Source: Mycobacterium syngnathidarum (lineage in GTDB: Bacteria; Actinomycetota; Actinomycetes; Mycobacteriales; Mycobacteriaceae). Taken from it: a DNA stretch of 64,000 nt. A model generated the notes under the pieces. It was given only the letters and a program-made list of their open reading frames with translations. It was not told the DNA's origin and ran no database searches. The position numbers and the translations under genes were made by a program. Of the stretch, positions 27,951 to 37,161 are shown in pieces. Positions within the stretch are counted from its first letter, which is position 1. Every line of letters starts with the position of its first letter. The stretch spans positions 186,001-250,000 of the forward strand of contig NZ_MLCL01000024.1 of the NCBI RefSeq assembly GCF_001942625.1. The letters run 5' to 3'.

Positions 27951-28901
27951 TTGAGCACCGGAGCCAACGCGGTCGAGCTGACCACCGATCAGGCCTGGTA
28001 CCTCGCCGAGGTACTCGGCGCCGGGGCGTACCCGTGGGTGCTGGCCATCACGCCGCCCTACAGCGAGCCGGCGCAGCGGTTCGGCTTCGCCGCCGAGCAG
28101 ACCGCCGAACTGACCAGGATGGGTGTGCTCGACTCCAGTGGTGAGGTGAATCCGCAGGTAGCGCAATGGGTTCGGCTGGTGTGCCGGGCGACCCAATGGC
28201 TCGATCTGCGGTTCGTCTCCGGACCGGGGGATCTGCTGCGCGGGATCATCGCCCGACGAGCGCTTGCGCGAGGAGACGACCAGCACAGCCTGGAGGGCAA
28301 GTCCGTTGTGGTGTTGCGCAACGCGCAGCTGGTGACGTTCACCGAGATGGACATTCACCATCCTCACGCCCTGGTCCCGGTGCTCACTGCCGGACTGTCG
28401 CGTCGCAGGCCGGCGCGGTTCGACGAGTTCGCGTTGCCGGCAGAAGCCGGCGCCCGCGCTGATGAGCAGATCCGCAACGGCACCCCCCTGATCGAAGTGC
28501 TGGGATTCCTCGGTGTCCCGGACTCGGCCCGGCCGATCGTGGAATCGGTGTTCGACGGACGGCGTACCTACGTCGAGATCGTCGCCGGCGAACATCGCGA
28601 CGGTCACCGGGTCACCACCCAAGTGGGGGTCAGCATCATCGACACCCCCGAGGGACGGATTCTGGTGTCCCCGTCACAAGCTTTTGACGGGGAATGGATT
28701 TCGACCTTCACGGCGGGCACAGCCGAAGAGATCGCGATGGCGATCGAGCGGCTCACTGCCTCGCTGCCGAGCGGCTCCTGGTTCCCGGACCAGCCGCTCA
28801 TCCGCGACTTCGACCGAGTAGCGGCACCCGACTGCGTAGTAACCGACAGCGCTGCATCCCACCGAGATTCACGCTCCATGAGAAGAACCCAGAAAGCATA
28901 G
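27951..28901 (+). CDS. espG3: ESX-3 PE-PPE chaperone EspG3
   Basis: A 316-aa EspG protein. It keeps the cognate PE5-PPE4 pair soluble in the cytoplasm and delivers it to ESX-3. The N-terminus [20 protein letters not shown] and the tract [11 protein letters not shown] are characteristic. The start is TTG 27951: GGAGG lies seven bases upstream and no ATG or GTG fits in frame. The C-terminus (after [17 protein letters not shown]) carries about 20 extra residues including a basic RRTQKA tail, longer than the M. tuberculosis and M. smegmatis proteins as I recall them. The stop is two bases before eccD3. Confidence 0.93.
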   Translation: MSTGANAVELTTDQAWYLAEVLGAGAYPWVLAITPPYSEPAQRFGFAAEQTAELTRMGVLDSSGEVNPQVAQWVRLVCRATQWLDLRFVSGPGDLLRGIIARRALARGDDQHSLEGKSVVVLRNAQLVTFTEMDIHHPHALVPVLTAGLSRRRPARFDEFALPAEAGARADEQIRNGTPLIEVLGFLGVPDSARPIVESVFDGRRTYVEIVAGEHRDGHRVTTQVGVSIIDTPEGRILVSPSQAFDGEWISTFTAGTAEEIAMAIERLTASLPSGSWFPDQPLIRDFDRVAAPDCVVTDSAASHRDSRSMRRTQKA

Positions 28902-28903
28902 GA

Positions 28904-30319
28904 ATGTCCGACAACACTGTGATGCCGATCGTTCGGGTGGCCGTGCTGGCCGCTGGAGACGACGGCGGCCGGCTGACCGAGATGGCTCTGCCGTCCGAGC
29001 TGCCGTTGCGTGAGATCCTGCCCGCGGTCCAGCGGATCGTGCTCCCCGCCGGGGGCGACGACGGCGCCAGCGCCCCGGACCCGGTGCGGCTCAGCCTGGC
29101 CCCGGTCGGCGGTGCGCCCTACAGCCTGGATGCCACGCTCGACACGGTCGGTGTGGTGGACGGGGATCTGCTTGCGCTGCAGGCCGTTCCCGTCGGGCCC
29201 GCTGCGCCGCGCATCGTCGAGGACATCGCCGACGCCGCCGTGATCTTCTCGGCCTCGCGTCAGCGTCCGTGGGGCGCCGTGAACATCGCGCGTTATGCCT
29301 CACTGGCTCTGATCGGGCTGATCCTGGTCGGTACCGGCCTGGCCGTCGCCCACCGCGTGGTGACCAGTGAACTGCTCGGTCTCTTCGTCGTCGGCGGTAT
29401 CGCCGTTGCCTCGGTGCTCGCCTCGCTGTCGGTCAAGGGCCGGTCCCCGGCGCTGGCGACCGCGCTGGCCGTCACCGCGCTCGTCCCCGTCGCCGCGGCG
29501 TTCGCGCTCGGCGTGCCCGGTGATTTCGGCGCGCCGAGCATCCTGCTGGCCGCCGCCGCGGTGGCCGCATGGTCGCTGATCAGCGTGGCCAATTCTCCCG
29601 ACGGTCGGGGCGTCGCGGCGTTCACTGCGACCACGGTCGCCGGAGTGGGCGTGCTGCTGGTCGCCGGTGCGGCGTCGCTGTGGACGATCAACTCGACGGT
29701 GATCGGCTGCGCACTGATCCTCATCGCACTGGTGGTCACCGTTCAGGCTGCCCAGTTGTCTGCCATGTGGGCACGCTTCCCGCTGCCGGTCATCCCGGCG
29801 CCGGGCGATCCGTCCCCGTCGGCACAGCCGCTTTCGGTGTTGGCCGACCTGCCGCGCCGGGTCCGGGCGAGCCAGTCGCATCAGACCGGCGTGATCGCCG
29901 CGGGCGTGCTGCTCGGGGTGGCCGGGTCGGTAGTGCTGGTCGGGTCGCCGACCGCGTCCCCGTGGGCCTGGTACGTCGTGGTGGCCGCCGCTCTCGGAGC
30001 CGCTCTGCGCGCCCGGGTCTGGGACTCCGCCTCGTGCAAGGCATGGCTGCTCGAGCATCCCTACCTGCTGACCGTTGCCCTGTTGGTGACCTTCGCGATC
30101 GACGGCCGGTACCAGGCCGCGTGGTGGGCGCTGGCGGTGCTGGCCGCCCTGGTGGTGGTGTGGGCCGTGGCCGCGCTCAACCCGCCGGTCGCCTCGCCGG
30201 ACACCTACTCGCTGCCGATGCGGCGCCTGGTCGGCTTCCTTGCCGCCGGCCTCGACGCCTCGCTGATTCCGGTGATGGCCTTCCTCATCGGGCTGTTCAG
30301 CCTCGTTCTCGACAGGTGA
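28904..30319 (+). CDS. eccD3: ESX-3 polytopic membrane component EccD3
   Basis: A 471-aa EccD protein. The N-terminal ~100 residues (MPIVRVAVLAAGDDGGRLTEM) form the ubiquitin-like cytoplasmic domain. They are followed by about eleven hydrophobic helices, starting at YASLALIGLILVGTGLAV and ending with VGFLAAGLDASLIPVMAFLIGLFSLV. EccD forms the dimeric membrane vestibule in the ESX core. The length is nearly identical to M. tuberculosis EccD3. ATG 28904 is two bases after the espG3 stop; earlier in-frame starts lie inside espG3 and are rejected. Confidence 0.96.
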   Translation: MSDNTVMPIVRVAVLAAGDDGGRLTEMALPSELPLREILPAVQRIVLPAGGDDGASAPDPVRLSLAPVGGAPYSLDATLDTVGVVDGDLLALQAVPVGPAAPRIVEDIADAAVIFSASRQRPWGAVNIARYASLALIGLILVGTGLAVAHRVVTSELLGLFVVGGIAVASVLASLSVKGRSPALATALAVTALVPVAAAFALGVPGDFGAPSILLAAAAVAAWSLISVANSPDGRGVAAFTATTVAGVGVLLVAGAASLWTINSTVIGCALILIALVVTVQAAQLSAMWARFPLPVIPAPGDPSPSAQPLSVLADLPRRVRASQSHQTGVIAAGVLLGVAGSVVLVGSPTASPWAWYVVVAAALGAALRARVWDSASCKAWLLEHPYLLTVALLVTFAIDGRYQAAWWALAVLAALVVVWAVAALNPPVASPDTYSLPMRRLVGFLAAGLDASLIPVMAFLIGLFSLVLDR

Positions 30320-30326
30320 TGACTCG

Positions 30327-31706
30327 GTGATCCACAAGAGCCTGGGTGTTCTGGCCACAACCAGTTTGGTGTTGTTGGTCGGCTCCCCGTCGGCGGGAGC
30401 CATCAGCCCGCCCGCGGTCGATCCACAGGTCGCCCCACCGGCCGGTAGTGCCGGCCCGATGGGGGCGATGGCACAGCGTTCGGCGTGTGTCACCACCGGT
30501 GTCCTGCCGGGCACCGATCCGGGATCGGTCAATCCAAACCAGTTGGCGCTCAACCTGTCCGACGCGTGGAAGCAGAGTCGCGGGCAAGGTCAGACGGTCG
30601 CCGTCATCGACACCGGCGTGCAGCCGGGGCCCCGGCTGCCGCATGTCGAAGGTGGTGGTGACTTCATCGAGTCCACCGACGGCCTGACCGACTGTGATGG
30701 TCACGGCACCTCGGTGGCAGGCCTGATCGCCGGGCAGCCCGGACCCGACGGCTTCTCCGGCGTGGCGCCGGAGGCCCGGCTGATCTCGATCCGGCAGAAC
30801 TCACCGCGGTTCGCTCCGCGGGCGGCCGGTGGCGACATGGCTGAGGCGCGCATTACGGCGGACGTGGCGAGCCTGGCCCGCGCCGTGGTGCGCGCGGCCG
30901 ACATGGGTGCGCGTGTCATCAACATCTCCGTGGTGACCTGCATGCCGGCCGACAAACAAATCGACCAGACCGAACTCGGCGCGGCGCTGCGATATGCGGC
31001 GGTCGAGAAGGACGCGGTGATCGTCGCGGCCGCGGGCAACACCCAGGGCGGGGTCACCACCGGATCGGCGTGCGGTTCCAATCCGCTTGCCGATGCCGGC
31101 GCCCCGGGCGATCCGCGCAACTGGGGCGGCGTCTCCTCGGTATCCATCCCGTCGTGGTGGCAGCCCTACGTGCTGTCGGTCGGGGCGCTCAACGCCACCG
31201 GTCAGCCCTCGGCGTTTACGATGGCCGGACCCTGGGTGGGCATCGCCGCACCGGGCGAGAACATCTCCTCGGTGAGTAACGCACCCGGCGGAGGATTGTC
31301 CAACGCCATGCCCGCCGATCAGGACAAGTTGGTGCCGCTCAGCGGTACCAGCTATGCCGCCGCCTACGTGTCCGGCGTTGCGGCCTTGGTGCGCAGCAAG
31401 TTTCCCGACCTGAACGCGCGTCAGGTGGTGCACCGGCTGACCACGACGGCTCGGGGCGCCGCCCGCTCGCCGTCGAACGTGATGGGCGCCGGCGGTGTCG
31501 ATCCGGTGGCCGCGCTCACCTGGGACGTCGCCGACATGCCGCTGGACGGCCCGGCGTCTCCCGAAGGCAAACCCATTGCCGCGCCGGCAGAACCGGCGCC
31601 CCGTGACAACACCGGGCGAATCGTCGCATTCGCCGGCACCGGCGCACTTGCGCTGGCGGCCATCGCCGTGGCGTTCAGCGCATACCGACGGAAGGATCCT
31701 TCATGA
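30327..31706 (+). CDS. mycP3: ESX-3 mycosin protease MycP3
   Basis: A 459-aa subtilisin-like serine protease. A signal peptide (about 1-25, LGVLATTSLVLLVGSPSAGA) precedes an N-terminal extension. The catalytic triad is Asp95 (VIDTGV), His126 (DGHGTS) and Ser342 (SGTSYAA), with the oxyanion Asn238 (AAGN). A C-terminal transmembrane helix (about 427-449) anchors it facing the periplasm. MycP stabilises the ESX core on the periplasmic side and its substrates are few. GTG 30327 lies 7 bp after eccD3. The stop overlaps eccE3 by 4 bp. Confidence 0.96.
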   Translation: MIHKSLGVLATTSLVLLVGSPSAGAISPPAVDPQVAPPAGSAGPMGAMAQRSACVTTGVLPGTDPGSVNPNQLALNLSDAWKQSRGQGQTVAVIDTGVQPGPRLPHVEGGGDFIESTDGLTDCDGHGTSVAGLIAGQPGPDGFSGVAPEARLISIRQNSPRFAPRAAGGDMAEARITADVASLARAVVRAADMGARVINISVVTCMPADKQIDQTELGAALRYAAVEKDAVIVAAAGNTQGGVTTGSACGSNPLADAGAPGDPRNWGGVSSVSIPSWWQPYVLSVGALNATGQPSAFTMAGPWVGIAAPGENISSVSNAPGGGLSNAMPADQDKLVPLSGTSYAAAYVSGVAALVRSKFPDLNARQVVHRLTTTARGAARSPSNVMGAGGVDPVAALTWDVADMPLDGPASPEGKPIAAPAEPAPRDNTGRIVAFAGTGALALAAIAVAFSAYRRKDPS

Positions 31707-32632
31707 CCGCCCGACTTGCGTTGGCGTCCCTGTTCATCGTCGCGGCCGTACTGGCCCGGCCATGGCAGACCAACACCGAACGCTGGGTGCTCGGCGTCTC
31801 CGCCGCCGCGGTGGTGCTGCTGCTGGCCTGGTGGGGCGGGTTGTTCCTGACCACGCGGGTGGCCCGGCACTTCGGGGTGTGGCGGCGCAACCTGACCAAG
31901 AAGCAGCCTGAGGCGGCAATCGATTCGGAGACCGTCGTGTTGCGGGTCGACCCCGCGAACCCGGCGCAGCTTCCGGTTGTCGTCAGCTACCTGGACCGGT
32001 ACGGCATCCGATGCGACAAGGTTCGAGTGACCCACCGCGACGCCGGTGGTGTGCGACGCAGCTGGATCAGCCTGACCGTCGTCGCCACCGACAACCTCGA
32101 TGCGTTGCGTGCCCGGTCGTCGCGAATCCCGTTGCGGGACACCACGGAAATCGTCGGGCGTCGCCTGGCCGATCACCTACGGGAGCAGGGCTGGACGGTC
32201 ACGCTGGTCGAGGGGGTGGACTCACCGCTGCCCGACCCGGGCAAGGAGACCTGGCGGGGTGTCAAGGACGACTCCGGGTACTTCGCGGCATACCGCGTCA
32301 ACGTCAGCGACAAGCTGGAGGCCGTGCTGGCCGGGGTCGGCGCGCTGCCGGCTCAGGAAACCTGGACCGCACTGGAATTCACCGGATCTCCGGCACAACC
32401 GCAGTTGACGGTGGGTGTTGCCCTGCGGACGGCCGATCGGCCCCCGCGTCGGGCTCCGTTGGCTGGGTTGAAATCGGCAGGCGGTCGGCACCGTCCGGCG
32501 TTGGCCGCGCTGAACCCGCTGTCTTCGCAGCGTCTGGACGGCAACCCGGCCGCGCTGCCGCAGGCACTGCTGGGGTCGCCCGTGCCGTCAGTCGAACATG
32601 AAATCCCGCAGGAAGCGGGTCATCCGGCGTAG
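31703..32632 (+). CDS. eccE3: ESX-3 membrane component EccE3
   Basis: A 309-aa EccE protein. Two N-terminal transmembrane helices (about 4-20 and 27-50: LALASLFIVAAVLA and LGVSAAAVVLLLAWWGGLFL) are followed by a cytoplasmic domain of about 250 residues that packs at the periphery of the ESX core. The start overlaps mycP3 (ATGA). It is the last gene of the ESX-3 operon in this order. Its final 45 bp overlap the convergent hydrolase gene on the minus strand. It is somewhat shorter than M. tuberculosis EccE3. Confidence 0.94.
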   Translation: MTARLALASLFIVAAVLARPWQTNTERWVLGVSAAAVVLLLAWWGGLFLTTRVARHFGVWRRNLTKKQPEAAIDSETVVLRVDPANPAQLPVVVSYLDRYGIRCDKVRVTHRDAGGVRRSWISLTVVATDNLDALRARSSRIPLRDTTEIVGRRLADHLREQGWTVTLVEGVDSPLPDPGKETWRGVKDDSGYFAAYRVNVSDKLEAVLAGVGALPAQETWTALEFTGSPAQPQLTVGVALRTADRPPRRAPLAGLKSAGGRHRPALAALNPLSSQRLDGNPAALPQALLGSPVPSVEHEIPQEAGHPA

Positions 32633-33778
32633 GTAGTCCGGCTGGCTCACATGCAGCAGGTGGTTGCCGGGGAACCAGTGGAACGCGCAGCGATCCCAGT
32701 GTTCCCACAGCAATTCGGCCTGTTGCGGCGGAGCCAGCCGGTCGCCGAGGCCGGTGATGATCAGGCGTCGTTCCTTGGGCACCACCGGTTGGTAGTTCAA
32801 CGGTGAGGCGTACCGTGCCGCCGCTTCGGTCAACGCGGGGTCGGTCCTGGCCACGAACCGTTGCAGCGCCACCAGCTTGTTGGCCGGGAACCATTCGTCC
32901 ACCGTGCGATCCGGCGTCACCACAGGAACATTGGGGACTACGGCCTGAATCCGGTCATCCACACTGGCCAGCAGTGCCGAAGTGAAGCCACCCAGCGAGA
33001 TGCCGGTCAAGGCAACCCGATCGACACCCGTGGACTCCAGATAGTCGATCACCGAACGAAAATCGTGCACGGCCTGGGCCATGGCCTCGGAGAAGCCGGC
33101 GAATCCGTGGGAAAAGAATCCGTAACCACTGAACGGTGAGAAACGCTCGGCGCGGCCGCCGTGAAACGGCAATGTGTACAACAACACGTCGTAGCCGGAG
33201 CGGTAGAACCAGGGCAGCGACAGGAACAGCCCGTTCGCCAGGTACGGCGACCCCATGAAGCCATGGATCACGCACAGCGTGGGGTGCGGTCCGTCGTCGT
33301 GGCGCCAATGCTGTGCCCGCACAACATTGTTGCGAGTGAACCCACTGCACATGTCGCGCAGCGCGGGGTTGACCGCGGTGAAGCTGCTGTCGAACTGGAG
33401 GTTCTCCACCCGGCCGTGCGCGATCATCTCGGCCAGGGGATTGGCCCGGCGGGTGGACACCCGGGGTGGCCGGGTAGGCGCCGGAAACGACACCGCGGGA
33501 TCTTTTGCGGTGGCCAGTTCGGCGTAGAACCGCATGTGGTCGTTCTCGGTTCGGAACGTCGACGGGTGCACCATCGACGCCAGGGTGGTCGGCACCATCG
33601 ACGTCGCCACGATCGAGGCAACCCCGGTGCGCAACGCGATGTCGGCGATCGCGGAGGCGTCCACGATGGCACGCTGTCGCATGGTCAGATCGGCCCGCCG
33701 CGGCAGTCCGCGGGCGCCGGCATCGCCGCCGGGAACATCAGGAACTGGGATCGGGGGTTCTACCGGGTCCGCGTCCAC
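32588..33778 (-). CDS. Alpha/beta hydrolase (Rv0293c-like)
   Basis: An alpha/beta hydrolase of about 396 aa. The oxyanion motif is VIHGFMGSPYL, the nucleophile elbow TGISLGGFTSA, and a C-terminal HWFPGNHLLHV carries the probable catalytic His; the acid probably lies in LIITGLGDRLA. The gene flanks ESX-3 on the right in M. tuberculosis (Rv0293c) as well. The start is uncertain: GTG 33778 is used because the longer frame overlaps the upstream gene stop at 33801; TTG 33796 is another option. Its 3' end overlaps eccE3 tail-to-tail by 45 bp. The substrate is unknown. Confidence 0.82.
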   Translation of the reverse strand: MDADPVEPPIPVPDVPGGDAGARGLPRRADLTMRQRAIVDASAIADIALRTGVASIVATSMVPTTLASMVHPSTFRTENDHMRFYAELATAKDPAVSFPAPTRPPRVSTRRANPLAEMIAHGRVENLQFDSSFTAVNPALRDMCSGFTRNNVVRAQHWRHDDGPHPTLCVIHGFMGSPYLANGLFLSLPWFYRSGYDVLLYTLPFHGGRAERFSPFSGYGFFSHGFAGFSEAMAQAVHDFRSVIDYLESTGVDRVALTGISLGGFTSALLASVDDRIQAVVPNVPVVTPDRTVDEWFPANKLVALQRFVARTDPALTEAAARYASPLNYQPVVPKERRLIITGLGDRLAPPQQAELLWEHWDRCAFHWFPGNHLLHVSQPDYLRRMTRFLRDFMFD

Positions 33779-33800
33779 GATCCCGATGCTAACCAACTGC

Positions 33801-34679
33801 TCAGCTGAGGCCGAACAACTTCGCGGCGTTGTCGTGCAGAACGTTGCGGCACCATGCGTCGTCGACACCCGGCAGGTCGATCAGGTGGTGCACGGCCTCG
33901 GCGTAACCGTAGGGGATGTTGGGGAAATCGCTGCCCCAGAGGATGTGCTCACCCAGGGCTTTCAGCCGGCTCGCCTCGGCGGTGGGAAACGGCATCATCT
34001 CCTCGACGAACGGGGTGAACGCCATGGTGGTGTCCAGGCGCACGTTGTCGTAGCGCTCCGCGAGATCCAGGAACGCCGAGTACTCCGGCATCCCCATGTG
34101 CGCGATGATCAACGCCAGGCGTGGATAACGGCTCAGCAGCCGGGCGATCGGGTCCGGGCCGGTGAAATCGCCAGGTGCCGGGCCGGAGCCGCAGTGGATC
34201 ACGACGGGGACGCCGGCGTCTTCGATCTGGCCCCACACCTCGTCGAGCAGGGGGTCGTTCGGCTCATAGTTGCCCACCTGGATGTGTGCTTTGAACACCT
34301 GGGTGCCTGCGGCGATGGCGTCGGCGACGTAGCCGGCGGCCTGTTGTTCGGGATAGAACGTGGCGGTGGCCAGGCAGTCCGGGGTGTCCTGTGCGAACCC
34401 TCTGGCCCACTGGTTGAGCCAGGCCGCCATGTCCGGCTTGTGCGGATAGATCAGCGAGGAGAACCTGCGGATGCCGAAGGCCCGAAGGGTGGCCACCCGC
34501 TGCGCCTCGTCGGCACGGTAGGTGATGGGCCATTCCCGCCCGATCAGCGGGCCCCGGCCGTCGAAGTACTGCCACACCTTGTCCATGACGTTCTTGGGCA
34601 TGAAGTGGGTGTGCACGTCGATGATGCCGGGCAGCCCCAGCCCCGACCAGATCTGCCGTACCTGCTCCGATTCGCCCAT
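33801..34679 (-). CDS. Amidohydrolase-family metal-dependent hydrolase (TIM barrel)
   Basis: A 292-aa amidohydrolase 2-type protein. The N-terminal metal motif is IDVHTHFMP (HxH). The central Lys/His region is QVFKAHIQV and VVIHCGSG. A further His is in [11 protein letters not shown] and the C-terminal Asp in ILWGSDFPN. The family includes decarboxylases and hydrolases of aromatic or lactone substrates; no subgroup is claimed. ATG 34679 is chosen as the longer frame runs into the divergent methyltransferase gene. It lies 22 bp upstream of the Rv0293c-like hydrolase and is probably co-transcribed with it. Confidence 0.85.
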   Translation of the reverse strand: MGESEQVRQIWSGLGLPGIIDVHTHFMPKNVMDKVWQYFDGRGPLIGREWPITYRADEAQRVATLRAFGIRRFSSLIYPHKPDMAAWLNQWARGFAQDTPDCLATATFYPEQQAAGYVADAIAAGTQVFKAHIQVGNYEPNDPLLDEVWGQIEDAGVPVVIHCGSGPAPGDFTGPDPIARLLSRYPRLALIIAHMGMPEYSAFLDLAERYDNVRLDTTMAFTPFVEEMMPFPTAEASRLKALGEHILWGSDFPNIPYGYAEAVHHLIDLPGVDDAWCRNVLHDNAAKLFGLS

Positions 34680-34722
34680 CGGATCCGACGATATCGAGCC
34701 AGGTGCCGGGCATGATCGGGGC

Positions 34723-35487
34723 ATGTGGAATCCGGACACCTACCTCGCGTTCGCCGACCATCGGGTCCGGCCGTTCTATGACCTGCTCTCGAGGGTCGGG
34801 GCTGAGGCTCCGCGCCGCGTGGTGGACCTGGGTTGTGGGCCGGGCAACCTGACCGAGACGCTCGCGCAGCGTTGGCCCGGTGCCACACTGGAGGCCTGGG
34901 ACAGCTCACCGGAGATGGTCGCGGCTGCGCAGGCCCGTGGGCTCAAGGCGCATGCCGGCGCGATCGAGCACTGGGAACCGCAACCGGACACCGACGTGGT
35001 GGTTTCGAACGCGGCGTTGCAGTGGGTGCCCTCGCATCGCGAGCTCGTGTCGCGCTGGGCTCGGCAGTTGTCCGCCCGGGCCTGGATCGCCTTTCAGGTA
35101 CCCGGCAATTTCGACGCGCCGTCGCACCACGCGGTGCGCGCGCTGGCGCGCCGCGAGCCGTTCACCGGGCCGCTGTGTGACATGCCGTGGCGAGACATGG
35201 GCCAGGTGGACACGCCGGTTCAGTACGCCGGCCTGTTGACCGATGCGGGCTGTGCGGTGGACGCCTGGGAGACCACCTATGTACACCAATTATCGGGCGA
35301 GACACCAGTTTTGGATTGGATCACCGGTACCGCCCTGACTCAGGTCAAAGGACGGCTGACCGACGAGCTATGGCAGCAGTACCGCCAGGCGATCATCCCG
35401 ATGCTGGCCGAGGCCTACCCGCGACGCGCTGACGGCACCACGTTCTTCCCGTTCCGTCGGGTGTTCGTGGCCGCCCGAGTCCGGTAG
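34723..35487 (+). CDS. tam: Trans-aconitate 2-methyltransferase-like SAM methyltransferase
   Basis: A 254-aa class I methyltransferase resembling trans-aconitate methyltransferase Tam (M. tuberculosis Rv0294). SAM motif I is [13 protein letters not shown], the acidic strand is [11 protein letters not shown], and a tract typical of Tam, [18 protein letters not shown], follows. Tam methylates trans-aconitate, relieving its inhibition of aconitase. ATG 34723 has GGGG just upstream and is divergent from the amidohydrolase gene with a 43-bp gap. Several other methyltransferases share this fold, so the name rests on synteny and overall similarity. Confidence 0.82.
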   Translation: MWNPDTYLAFADHRVRPFYDLLSRVGAEAPRRVVDLGCGPGNLTETLAQRWPGATLEAWDSSPEMVAAAQARGLKAHAGAIEHWEPQPDTDVVVSNAALQWVPSHRELVSRWARQLSARAWIAFQVPGNFDAPSHHAVRALARREPFTGPLCDMPWRDMGQVDTPVQYAGLLTDAGCAVDAWETTYVHQLSGETPVLDWITGTALTQVKGRLTDELWQQYRQAIIPMLAEAYPRRADGTTFFPFRRVFVAARVR

Positions 35488-35540
35488 TCATTACCTACGA
35501 CGTAATCGACATGCGTACCTGCACGTTCGACGATGGACAC

Positions 35541-36383
35541 ATGCCTACGTCAAAGACAGCCGACAACGCCGACATCCACTACACCGACACCGGGTCAGGG
35601 CCTGTCCTGGTGTTCACCCACTCGTGGGGGCTCAACTCAGGCCAGTGGAATCACATCATCGAACGCCTGGTGGCCAAGGGCTTTCGCTGTGTCGCCTACG
35701 ACCGGCGCGGCCACGGAGGCTCGAGCGCCTATCGCGGTGAGTGGACGGTGGATCTGCTGGCCGACGACCTGGCCGGGCTGCTCGATCACCTGGATCTCAG
35801 CGATGTGACACTGGTGGGGCATTCCCTGGGATGCGGTGAGATCGTGCGCTATCTCAGCGGGCATGGGACCGGCCGGGTGAATCGTGCGGTGCTGGTGGCG
35901 GCGCAACTCCCACTGCTGGTTCAGACCGCGGACAATCCGGACGGGGTACCCGAGGAGATGCTCGACGGGATGCTCGCCGAGCTGGAACGCGATGTGCAGC
36001 AATGGTGTATCGACAGCGCACCACCGTTTTTCGGACACCACGCCGTGGAGCCTGAGGTCGTCGAGTGGACGGTGGACCAGATCGCTGCGGTGCCCGTCGA
36101 GACGCTGCTGGCCACCCAGCGGATGGGGGCCCACACCGATTACCGTGCCGAGCTGGCCGAACTCGACCTTCCGGTGCTACTGGTCCACGGTGACGCCGAC
36201 GTGTCGTCACCCATCGAGCTCACCGGGCGCCGGACCGTCGCACTGTTGCCACAGGGCACGCTCGTCGAGATCCCCGGCGCCGCCCACGGGCTGTACGTCA
36301 CCCATGCCGACCGCGTCATCGACGCGATTTGTGCACCGGCGCAACCGCTGCCCGTTACCGGCGGTGCACAAATCACTGGTTGA
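35541..36383 (+). CDS. Alpha/beta hydrolase (haloperoxidase/esterase type)
   Basis: A 280-aa alpha/beta hydrolase. The oxyanion tract is VFTHSWGLNSGQW, the nucleophile elbow VGHSLGCGE, the acid HGDADVSSP and the His AAHGLYVTH. It looks like the non-haem haloperoxidase/esterase subgroup. ATG 35541 is chosen; the frame extends 30 bp upstream to another ATG. A weak inverted repeat ATTAC/GTAAT (35489-35505) lies upstream. The TetR gene follows 55 bp later on the same strand, possibly as its regulator. The natural substrate is unknown. Confidence 0.85.
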   Translation: MPTSKTADNADIHYTDTGSGPVLVFTHSWGLNSGQWNHIIERLVAKGFRCVAYDRRGHGGSSAYRGEWTVDLLADDLAGLLDHLDLSDVTLVGHSLGCGEIVRYLSGHGTGRVNRAVLVAAQLPLLVQTADNPDGVPEEMLDGMLAELERDVQQWCIDSAPPFFGHHAVEPEVVEWTVDQIAAVPVETLLATQRMGAHTDYRAELAELDLPVLLVHGDADVSSPIELTGRRTVALLPQGTLVEIPGAAHGLYVTHADRVIDAICAPAQPLPVTGGAQITG

Positions 36384-36438
36384 CACGTCCTTTCCCATCC
36401 ACTCCACGTCCGAACCGGCCGTGGGTAGGGTGGGGGCC

Positions 36439-37161
36439 ATGCCGACCGCCGCCGACCCCGCTGCGGTCAGCGGCTATGAGGCCCGCTGGGAGCAGCACAA
36501 CTCCGAGCGTCGTGCCCAGATCATGCAAGCCGCGGTCGCGCTGATCGAGGAGAATCCGCCGGGCGCCGACATCTCCATGGCGCGGATCGCGGACCGCGCC
36601 GGACTGGCGAAGTCGGTGGTGTACCGCCAGTTCGCCGGCAAAGAAGAGCTGGAGCGACGCGTCCGCTCGTACGTGTTCGACGACTTCGCGGCGGTGCTCG
36701 ACACCAACCTCGACGTCTCCAGCGGCTCATTGCGGGAGATCCTGACCCGCACCGTGGGGGCGGTGGCCGATTGGATGCTGGACCACCCGCGGCTCGACGA
36801 GTTCGTCCGGCGCGGGCCGACTTTCGGCAGCGACGGCTCGCTGGACGCGGTCAGTGAGCTGAAGCTCCGAATGACCAGGCAGTCCGAAGGGATCATCGCC
36901 ACGATCGCGCAAACCATCGGGGTGGATGACAGCGCATTCAAGACGGTGCCGTTCGCGGTGGTGACGATGGTGGAGGCCACCTTGTCGGCGTGGATCCGCG
37001 GTGCGGCGCCGGAGCGGTCACGAGAAGAGATCGTGACGCACCTGGCCGACTTCGGGTGGTATGTCCTCGACGGCGCGGCGCGGGCGAGTGGGCTGGACAT
37101 CAACCGCGACGACCAGCTGACCTCGGTGATCGCGGCGCTGACGAACCGCGAGACCAGCTAG
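36439..37161 (+). CDS. TetR-family regulator
   Basis: A 240-aa TetR regulator. The helix-turn-helix is ISMARIADRAGLAKSVVYRQ, followed by FAGKEEL. The ligand domain has WMLDHPRLDEFVRR and an Ile/Val-rich core. Its 3' end overlaps the convergent ferredoxin reductase gene by 4 bp. It is a good candidate to regulate the AurF/ferredoxin-reductase operon, whose promoter carries a TetR-like palindrome at 39590-39616, but the hydrolase gene upstream is an equal candidate. ATG 36439 is preceded by GGGGG. Confidence 0.86.
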   Translation: MPTAADPAAVSGYEARWEQHNSERRAQIMQAAVALIEENPPGADISMARIADRAGLAKSVVYRQFAGKEELERRVRSYVFDDFAAVLDTNLDVSSGSLREILTRTVGAVADWMLDHPRLDEFVRRGPTFGSDGSLDAVSELKLRMTRQSEGIIATIAQTIGVDDSAFKTVPFAVVTMVEATLSAWIRGAAPERSREEIVTHLADFGWYVLDGAARASGLDINRDDQLTSVIAALTNRETS

